From Methanosarcinales archaeon (lineage in GTDB: Archaea; Halobacteriota; Syntropharchaeia; Alkanophagales; Methanospirareceae), in NCBI GenBank assembly GCA_009618475.1, contig WJOV01000103.1, forward strand, positions 1 to 20,586: 20,586 nt of DNA, written 5' to 3'. A program made the position numbers and the translations under genes. Under the pieces are notes generated by a model. That model made no database searches. It was not told the origin of the DNA and saw nothing but the letters and a program-made list of their open reading frames with translations. The first letter of the stretch is position 1. Every line of letters starts with the position of its first letter. Of the stretch, positions 15,367-20,586 are shown piece after piece.

Positions 15367-16119
15367 ATGGAAAAAGTTGAGCGGGAAAGCTTTTTAAAAA
15401 ATAAAAAGCGTCATTCATTATATAATGCAAATCGTATAGAGATACCCATGGCAAAGGAAGAAAAAGAAGGTAAAGGGGAAGAAGTGCCAGACGGGTTTGT
15501 GGAAGCAGTAAATGAATTTTATGATTTGTCGGGCATTATTTTCAAATGTTTTGATGACATATACAGCGATTATCTGCGGGGTAAAGATATTCAGGAAGAT
15601 TTAAAGGGTTTATTAAACAATAAACGTCATATTTTCTATTTGATACGGGATATCCTCCTTGCAGAAGAGGGGATTAAAGAGTGGTTCGATAAGGTTAAAA
15701 TAGAAGGAAATAAAAGGGATAAAATATTTGAGTTTGCACGAAGATACGCGGATTTAAAAGATGAGATGGTATCGCTAATATTAAGAGAATATTTCGGGTG
15801 GTTTAATTGTTGGATAGATCTTCTGTCTGATTGTGAATTTGATGAACGCCAAAACACAGTAGTAATGGAGATCAAGTTGCTTTCAGTCTCAAATAAAAAA
15901 ATACTGCACATGAAATATAGTATTGATAACATATACGAGCTTGTAAGAGAAATACAGCTAAGGATAAAAGGTTGTCTTTCTGAAAACAGAGATAAGAGCA
16001 TTAAGAAGGAGGTTATTACCGATGTCAAAAAGACGGCAAACAGGATAATTAATGATGCGAATGAAGTTTTAAATATGGCAAAGGAGTTAGAGAAAAAGGT
16101 AGATGGGGAAGGGAGATAA
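15367..16119 (+). CDS. Helical protein of unknown function in the helicase block
   Basis: Not recognised. It encodes 250 aa, lysine- and glutamate-rich and predicted helical almost throughout, with no signal peptide or membrane segment, so probably cytoplasmic. The central part (about 45-190) has aromatic-rich helices (EAVNEFYDLSGIIFKCFDDI, LREYFGWFNCWIDLLSDCEF), and the last 45 residues look like a coiled coil (ANRIINDANEVLNMAKELEKK). The ATG at 15367 follows AGGAGTGTGAG, a good ribosome site. An internal ATG (MAKEEKEG, 15448) is an alternative that would remove a basic leader of 27 residues. It lies 23 bases after the helicase and two before the next gene, so it is very likely co-expressed with both. 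Confidence 0.65.
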   Translation: MEKVERESFLKNKKRHSLYNANRIEIPMAKEEKEGKGEEVPDGFVEAVNEFYDLSGIIFKCFDDIYSDYLRGKDIQEDLKGLLNNKRHIFYLIRDILLAEEGIKEWFDKVKIEGNKRDKIFEFARRYADLKDEMVSLILREYFGWFNCWIDLLSDCEFDERQNTVVMEIKLLSVSNKKILHMKYSIDNIYELVREIQLRIKGCLSENRDKSIKKEVITDVKKTANRIINDANEVLNMAKELEKKVDGEGR

Positions 16120-16121
16120 AA

Positions 16122-16475
16122 ATGGAACGGGTTGCAATTAAAGAAAAAGATAAAAGAATCAGAGCAACAAGAGAATGCCTTGGTCCCTTATTATTGGATT
16201 ATAGTGGTCTTGACAAGTTGGCACAACAGTCTACACAAATATCAAAGTTTGAAACAAAAATAAACTCGCTACAAGATTTATCACCTCAATATCTATTGGT
16301 TGACCGCTGCACCAAATACGGTTTTGCACCTATTACCGCCTTTGCCTTTGTGTCGGGGTTAGTCTTCTATTTATCTGCCAATATAGGCATGGCTATTGGT
16401 CTTGTTGGAATAGGAATTACATCGCTGTTATTAACAATAGTGTTCTCGGTTACGAAGTCCGCCTTAAAAGAGTAA
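16122..16475 (+). CDS. Small two-helix membrane protein
   Basis: Function unknown. The 117-aa product has a charged, soluble N-terminal part (1-65) and two hydrophobic helices at about 67-85 and 88-111, ending in SALKE. A strong ribosome site, AAGGGAGATAAAA, precedes the ATG, which lies two bases after the previous stop, so the genes are coupled. Codons after the stop in the -1 frame (16469-16537) encode another hydrophobic stretch of about 18 residues after a basic RLKR, which would make a third helix if a -1 shift occurred near TTAAAAG at 16464-16470. This may be decay, an assembly error, or coincidence. Small membrane proteins beside nucleases are frequent effectors in defence loci, but nothing in the sequence proves this here. 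Confidence 0.58.
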   Translation: MERVAIKEKDKRIRATRECLGPLLLDYSGLDKLAQQSTQISKFETKINSLQDLSPQYLLVDRCTKYGFAPITAFAFVSGLVFYLSANIGMAIGLVGIGITSLLLTIVFSVTKSALKE

Positions 16476-16543
16476 TTGTAATAAGCACAGTGCTTTTAAC
16501 GATATTGCTCTTTGTTGCCAGATCTTGGTCTACCTGAAACATA

Positions 16544-16786
16544 ATGAATGGAAGAAAAATAGAAATATCATGGAAGGGATTAAAAATGGTGATCCCAATT
16601 AGTGTACTTGGGTTTATTTTTATCTTGAATTTATACGCAGAAGTATTAGCATCTCCATATTTCAAAGGTGTTGTTGGGGTTATTATATTTCTATCGTTTT
16701 GTTGCTTTTTAATTATCATCGGAGGAGTAATAGAGTATCTCTCTAAACCTCTAAGAGCCTATGTTGAGAAAAAATTAGTCAAGTAA
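16544..16786 (+). CDS. Small two-helix membrane protein, last gene of the helicase block
   Basis: Function unknown. The product is 80 aa: a short basic amphipathic start (MNGRKIEISWKGLK), hydrophobic helices at about 15-35 and 42-66, and a basic tail (RAYVEKKLVK) expected to lie in the cytoplasm. It resembles its upstream neighbour in layout though not obviously in sequence. No strong Shine-Dalgarno motif precedes the ATG, and a 68-base gap separates it from 16475. Its stop codon TAA directly abuts the arcS-like remnant beginning at 16787, which makes it the right-hand edge of the inserted block. Confidence 0.5.
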   Translation: MNGRKIEISWKGLKMVIPISVLGFIFILNLYAEVLASPYFKGVVGVIIFLSFCCFLIIIGGVIEYLSKPLRAYVEKKLVK

Positions 16787-16856
16787 ATGAGCAGCGGGAA
16801 GACGATGGAATCCCAGAAGGGTGTTACGGTGGATCAGAGGTGGTGGATAAAGTAGA
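16787..16856 (+). pseudogene. Decayed copy of the arcS 3' end (PUA-domain tail)
   Basis: Codons from the ATG at 16787 read MSSGKTMESQKGVTV, aligning without gaps to MSGWEMVESRRGVAV at the end of ArcS (11122-11166): 34 of 45 bases are the same by my count. After a four-base deletion the DNA resumes as GAGGTGGTGGATAAAGTAGA against GAGGTGGAAGAAATTGAGTGA in arcS. The deletion shifts the frame, so it is not functional. It sits between the last gene of the helicase block and the 3' end of tatD, marking where arcS probably once ended. Extra time without selection would explain the divergence. Confidence 0.68.
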
Positions 16857-16860
16857 ATGT

Positions 16861-17649
16861 TTAACCTCTCAACACAACCCCAAACAACCGCTCAAAGTTC
16901 CGCTCTATTTCCGCTTCTGCTTCACGCACCTCAATCTTCCTTTGCCTCGCAATCTCTTCATACACCACTTTCACGTGCTGCGGAACGTTCCTTTCTTCCT
17001 CGGTAGGCGAGAGATAAGGTGCATCCGTCTCGGTAAGCAAATGCGAAATCGGTACTCGTCTCGCCACCTTCCTCATGCTCTTGCTTCTCACTATTGATGC
17101 AGGTAGCGATATATAATAGCCCTCCTCGCATATCTGCTCCGCAAGCTGTGGCTTTCCCGTGAAACAGTGAAATACCGCTTTCCTTATGTCCTCATCCGAG
17201 ACAATCTTCAAACCGTCTTCTATTGCCTCGCTACCTGTACCACGCAAATGAAGCACAACCGGCAAATCAAGCTCCTTCGCAAGCCCAAGAAACTCCACCA
17301 ATACCTCCTTCATCCTCTTTATCTTCAACGGGTCTCTTACCCAGTGGTAGTCAAGCCCTATCTCACCAATACCCACGATTCTTCGCTTGTTCTCACTTAT
17401 AAACTCCTCATAGTCTCCTATCTCCTGGTCCGTTCTACTCGCAACATGTATCGGATGAAGCCCCGGCGTAACGAAAACGAAGCCTTCGTGCATCTCTGCA
17501 AGCTCTAACGCATACTTCGCATCTTCAGGCTCTACCCCGCTTGTCACCACGCACTTTAATACCTTCTTCGCATCCTCTATTACTTGCTCTCTATCTTCAT
17601 CGTATTGCTCAAACGTCAGATGGCAGTGTATGTCTATGATTTCAATCAC
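16861..17649 (-). CDS. tatD: TatD-family metal-dependent hydrolase
   Basis: Metal-dependent DNase/phosphoesterase of the amidohydrolase superfamily; homologues act as 3'-5' exonucleases in DNA repair. Numbered from a TTG at 17655, the ligands are HCH (His10, His12), GEIGLDY (Glu98), VVLHLRG (His136), FHCFTG (His163) and ETDAPYL (Asp211), all present. The GTG at 17649 is a better start, since AAAGG lies about seven bases before it but only one before the TTG. It ends four bases from the arcS-like remnant and converges with the helicase block. The precise substrate in archaea is uncertain. Confidence 0.92.
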   Translation of the reverse strand: MIEIIDIHCHLTFEQYDEDREQVIEDAKKVLKCVVTSGVEPEDAKYALELAEMHEGFVFVTPGLHPIHVASRTDQEIGDYEEFISENKRRIVGIGEIGLDYHWVRDPLKIKRMKEVLVEFLGLAKELDLPVVLHLRGTGSEAIEDGLKIVSDEDIRKAVFHCFTGKPQLAEQICEEGYYISLPASIVRSKSMRKVARRVPISHLLTETDAPYLSPTEEERNVPQHVKVVYEEIARQRKIEVREAEAEIERNFERLFGVVLRG

Positions 17650-17727
17650 CCTCAAACCTTTCTTTAAAAAGAATGCTTAAGAAACAAAAGAATCTATATT
17701 TTCGATAAATCTTTCTTCTAAAAAGTT

Positions 17728-18594
17728 TTATTTTAATAACATCTCAGATTTCTGAAGCCGCAACAAATCTTCAGTGCTCAGCTTTTCTCCATCTCTAAAC
17801 CGCTCATAAATACCCTTAGCCCTCTTTCTCGCTTCCATTCGCGTCCTGAATCCAAAATCTTCTCTTATTTTTCTCCTCAGCCCGTTTATTACACGGTCAA
17901 AGTCTTTTATGTCGCGAAGATGCCTTATTAAAAGCCTGTGTGCGTCATCCGCCGCCTCCTGTGCCCCTACAAAAAGCCTGTGTGCGTCATCCGCCTTCTC
18001 TCTTACCCTATCTGCTTCTTTAAACCACTCTACCATCTTATCATGGCATTCATGGGAAAGCTTTACGTATTTTATCGCGTCTTCGTGGTATTTATCCGCT
18101 TCTTTCCGGTATCTCTGCGCCCTTTTCAGCAATTCCTTTAACTTTTTGTCCTTCTCCAATTCCTTTTGCATTCTATCGAATTCCTTCCTCAGCTCCGTTA
18201 TCTTCGCCACTAATTTACGCTCTTTATCCTTGCTAAGCACTTCCACCTGCTGCTTTAACTCTAACTCATCTATCCTTCCCCTAAGCCTTTCAAAAACTTG
18301 TATGCTCTTTAAGTCATTCTTCTTCCGCAACTTCTCCACCATCGAATAATACGTAGATGCTTTTCTGTTCAACTCACCGCGCTTTGCCTTCTTCTCCTCT
18401 ATCAGCTTCTCATACTCCTCTCTTTGCTTCTTAAACCCCTTCGCCTTCTCTACCGCCTCTTTTATCCGCCCGTTCAACTCGTCTCTTAACTCTGACCACT
18501 TACTCGCTTCGGAATTTAACTCCGTCCTTCTACTCTTATACTCGTCGGCTCTCTTTATTACTTCCGCTCTCCGCTCCACTAAATCCTCAAGCAT
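17728..18594 (-). CDS. Archaeal coiled-coil protein (COG1340-like)
   Basis: Function not established. The 288-aa protein is almost entirely coiled coil (1-245), very rich in Lys, Glu and Arg, with no membrane segment. Its C-terminal part, RKRAKGIYERFRDGEKLSTEDLLRLQ, is the conserved end of a protein group found across archaea (COG1340), which supports a real gene rather than a chance open frame. A 14-residue tandem repeat (ADDAHRLF.. then ADDAHRLL..) occurs at about 200-227. It is transcribed in the same direction as glyA and tatD but with 70-78 base gaps, and AT-rich sequence before its ATG (GATATAAAAGAGGGATATAA on the minus strand) suggests its own promoter. Confidence 0.82.
   Translation of the reverse strand: MLEDLVERRAEVIKRADEYKSRRTELNSEASKWSELRDELNGRIKEAVEKAKGFKKQREEYEKLIEEKKAKRGELNRKASTYYSMVEKLRKKNDLKSIQVFERLRGRIDELELKQQVEVLSKDKERKLVAKITELRKEFDRMQKELEKDKKLKELLKRAQRYRKEADKYHEDAIKYVKLSHECHDKMVEWFKEADRVREKADDAHRLFVGAQEAADDAHRLLIRHLRDIKDFDRVINGLRRKIREDFGFRTRMEARKRAKGIYERFRDGEKLSTEDLLRLQKSEMLLK
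17931..17995. repeat. 23-bp direct repeat inside the coiled-coil gene
   Basis: The same 23 bases, beginning AAAGCCTGTG and ending TCATCCGCC, occur at 17931-17953 and 17973-17995, 42 bases apart. This adds one 14-residue (two-heptad) unit and keeps both frame and coil register. Confidence 0.7.
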
Positions 18595-18664
18595 TCTTGT
18601 TTATATCCCTCTTTTATATCCATAGCATTACAAACATAAATATTTTTTCGCTTTTTTCCTTCTT

Positions 18665-19942
18665 TCAGAAAGAAAGTCCTTCCGGAAATTTATACGCATC
18701 CTTACCATCAAAGCAATACTGCACGTGCTGAAAACCCGCCCTTAACTCTATAACCTCTTCCTTTATCTTTTTTTCGTCCTCTCCCTCTATCGTCACCCTT
18801 CTTATAAGAGACGCTATTTCTCTCATCTCTGATTCCTTCATCCCTATCCGTGCGAGCTCCTGCACGCCAAACCTGATCCCTGATGGCTCTTCGGGTGCTT
18901 CATCGAAAGGCAACATGTTCTTATTTGTTATTATGTTCGCCCTTTCCAATTTCTTTGCCACCGCATCCCCCCCTCCATAGCCACGAACGTCAACCGCAAT
19001 TTGATGCGACTCGGTAAAACCTTTATGCTCGCATAAAACCTCGAAACCTTCCTCGTATAAACTCTCCGCTAACACTTTTGCATTTGATAGTATCCGCGAT
19101 GCGTACTCCACACCAAAATGCTTCATCTCCACTAATGTAACCGCCAATCCGGCAACGTGATGCAGATGATGGTTGCTCACCGTTCCCGGAAACACTGCTT
19201 TATCTATTTCGTCTTTCAACGCCTCTTTACACAATATTATCGCACCTTGAGGACCTGGAAAGGTTTTATGCGTGCTGCTCGTGACAACGTCAGCCTCTTC
19301 CCTCAGCGGGTCCTGGAATTTCTTACCTGCAATGAGACCCAGTACATGCGAGGCATCGTACACTATCTTCGCACCCACTTCATCCGCCGCCTCCCTCGCC
19401 TCCAGAATGGGATGAGGAAACAGGAAAAGACTGCCGCCGAGCAATATTAACTCTGGCTTCTTTTCTTTTATCGCCTTCACCATCTTTGCCGCGTCTATAT
19501 TCATCTCGTTTGGATCAAACGGGAGTTGTTCCAACTTTAAATTCAGCATTGCTGGCACCGAATACCTTGAATGGCTTATATGACCTCCGTCAGGCACGGA
19601 CAGCGCCATTATTTTGTCACCCGGCGAAGTAAGAGCAAAAAGTGCAGCTATATTCGCATTTACGCCCGAAGTCGGCTTTACATTCACGTGCTCCGCCTCG
19701 AAAAGCTCCTTCGCATACCTTATTGCCTTCTCCTCCACCTCATCTATGTATTCGCATCCCTGGTAAAATCTATTCCCGACGTCTCCTTCTGCATACCTGT
19801 GCGAGAGGTCCGAAGCAAGGAGCGTCCTTACCGTGTTGCTTGCAATGTTCTCGCTCGCTATCATCGGCAGTGCATTTTTATAAAGTTCGTGATGCTTCCT
19901 CACCGCATCTACGACACTTCCTATCTCCTCTTGCATGTTCAT
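18665..19942 (-). CDS. glyA: Serine hydroxymethyltransferase
   Basis: PLP enzyme that interconverts serine and glycine, passing the one-carbon unit to a pterin; in methanogen-like archaea the carrier is expected to be tetrahydromethanopterin, which fits the chorismate lyase in this window. In 425 aa I see MIASENIAS at 27-35, the HRYAEGDVGNRFYQG segment at 48-62, PTSGVNAN at 90-97, YDASHVLGL at 195-203 (Asp196, His199) and the PLP lysine in SSTHKTFPG (Lys226). ATGs lie at 19942 and 19936; the first directly abuts the AGGAT array, and the second has AGGAT four bases before it, so either is possible. It is coupled to pyrB upstream through that array. Confidence 0.95.
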   Translation of the reverse strand: MNMQEEIGSVVDAVRKHHELYKNALPMIASENIASNTVRTLLASDLSHRYAEGDVGNRFYQGCEYIDEVEEKAIRYAKELFEAEHVNVKPTSGVNANIAALFALTSPGDKIMALSVPDGGHISHSRYSVPAMLNLKLEQLPFDPNEMNIDAAKMVKAIKEKKPELILLGGSLFLFPHPILEAREAADEVGAKIVYDASHVLGLIAGKKFQDPLREEADVVTSSTHKTFPGPQGAIILCKEALKDEIDKAVFPGTVSNHHLHHVAGLAVTLVEMKHFGVEYASRILSNAKVLAESLYEEGFEVLCEHKGFTESHQIAVDVRGYGGGDAVAKKLERANIITNKNMLPFDEAPEEPSGIRFGVQELARIGMKESEMREIASLIRRVTIEGEDEKKIKEEVIELRAGFQHVQYCFDGKDAYKFPEGLSF

Positions 19943-19982
19943 CCTATCCTATCCTATCCTATCCTATCCTATCCTATCCTAT
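19941..19982. repeat. (ATCCT)8 pentanucleotide array between pyrB and glyA
   Basis: Eight perfect ATCCT copies run from 19941 to 19980, with two more matching bases. On the transcribed (minus) strand this is AGGAT repeated eight times, each copy Shine-Dalgarno-like. The array begins at the pyrB stop codon (TAG, 19976-19974) and its last copy supplies AT of the glyA ATG. In every frame it contains TAG, so no fusion is possible. Perfect short tandem repeats change length easily, so the copy number may differ between strains. Confidence 0.95.
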
Positions 19983-20586
19983 CTCCTCTTTTCCTAACAG
20001 TATAGAAAGAATAGCCATTCTCACCGGAACGCCATAAAAAGCCTGCTTGAAATACCTCGCATTTTTCGTCCCGTCCACCGCCACATCTATTTCATCTACT
20101 TTCGGCAGCGGATGCATGATTATCACGTCCTCATTCTCCTCTATAAGCCCGGTGGTTATTCGATACGTTCCTGCTACTTTCCTATATTCGGCAGGGTCCG
20201 GAAACCTTTCCTTTTGTATTCTCGTTATATATAAAACGTTCACTTCCTTTACAATCTCCTTTATATCCGTGGATTCAATAACTTCCGCTCCTGCTTCTTT
20301 CAAATCCAATTTTATCTCATCCGGCATCCTTAACGCCTCCGGCGATACGAAAAATAGCGTTGCCCTGTATAAGGATAGCGCATAAGCCAGAGAATGCACT
20401 GTCCTTCCATATTTCAGGTCTCCTATCAGAGCAATTTTGAGTCCGTCAAGCAGCCCCTCTCTTTTTATCGTGTATAAGTCGAGCAATGTCTGCGTAGGAT
20501 GCTGACCCGCACCATCGCCTGCGTTTATTATCGGGACGGAAGAGAAAGAAGCAGCCATTCTCGATGCCCCTTCCTGTGGATGTCTG
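19974..20586 (-). CDS. pyrB: Aspartate carbamoyltransferase catalytic subunit (partial, 5' end outside window)
   Basis: Joins carbamoyl phosphate to aspartate in the second step of pyrimidine synthesis. The window holds the C-terminal 204 or so codons; the frame is open to the last base. The first residues visible are RHPQEGASRMAASFSS, whose Arg/Gln-rich loop is close to the carbamoyl-phosphate site. HPTQTLLDLYTI and GDLKYGRTVHSLAYAL follow, both aspartate-domain signatures, and then HPLPKVDEID and the end motif QAFYGVPVRMAILSILLG. An ATG at 20558 is internal, not the start. In other archaea pyrI usually follows pyrB; here glyA does, across the pentanucleotide array, so the regulatory subunit, if present, is elsewhere. 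Confidence 0.95.
   Translation of the reverse strand, partial: RHPQEGASRMAASFSSVPIINAGDGAGQHPTQTLLDLYTIKREGLLDGLKIALIGDLKYGRTVHSLAYALSLYRATLFFVSPEALRMPDEIKLDLKEAGAEVIESTDIKEIVKEVNVLYITRIQKERFPDPAEYRKVAGTYRITTGLIEENEDVIIMHPLPKVDEIDVAVDGTKNARYFKQAFYGVPVRMAILSILLGKEEIG

Noticed and set aside
16483..16497. AAGCACAGTGCTT inverted repeat followed by TT as a terminator
   Set aside because: Only five pairs with a three-base loop and a very short T run; the next gene continues in the same direction. Too weak to call.

Overview
The window is archaeal chromosome, almost certainly from a euryarchaeote of the methanogen/ANME type. The evidence is an Orc1/Cdc6 initiator, ribosomal proteins L7Ae, S28e and L24e in one operon, archaeosine synthase ArcS (archaeal tRNA modification), an archaeal COG1340-type coiled-coil protein, and an archaeal chorismate lyase of the type that supplies 4-hydroxybenzoate for methanopterin. 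No rRNA, tRNA or CRISPR array was recognised. I ran no searches; family names come from reading the translated sequences.

Layout. (i) 1-4672 is a loosely packed accessory stretch: dnaJ (minus), a 5'-truncated proteasome-fold Ntn hydrolase remnant, a secreted DUF5667-like protein with an apparently frameshifted signal peptide, a membrane-anchored winged-helix regulator, and a chorismate lyase. (ii) 4673-8188 is one compact minus-strand operon read as orc1/cdc6 - rpl7ae - rps28e - rpl24e - ndk - amrS (replication, ribosome, nucleotide metabolism, radical-SAM chemistry). (iii) 8189-8305 is a divergent intergenic region with two inverted ORB-like boxes around an AT-rich core, next to orc1/cdc6; it is a good candidate replication origin. 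(iv) 8306-11196 holds a kinase-fold protein translationally coupled to arcS. (v) 11189-16786 is a 5.6-kb accessory block: a 1384-aa SF1 helicase with a roughly 600-residue coiled-coil insert, zinc finger and C-terminal PD-(D/E)xK-like nuclease, then a 250-aa helical protein and two small two-helix membrane proteins. It is bounded on the right by a decayed copy of the 3' end of arcS, as if the block had been inserted at that gene end. (vi) 16861-20586 is minus-strand housekeeping: pyrB (off the edge) - glyA, then a coiled-coil protein and TatD.

The most interesting points are the helicase-nuclease/membrane-protein block with its arcS-derived boundary, which could be an undescribed defence-like system; the predicted origin; and an eight-copy AGGAT array that fills the pyrB-glyA junction and consists of repeated Shine-Dalgarno-like motifs.
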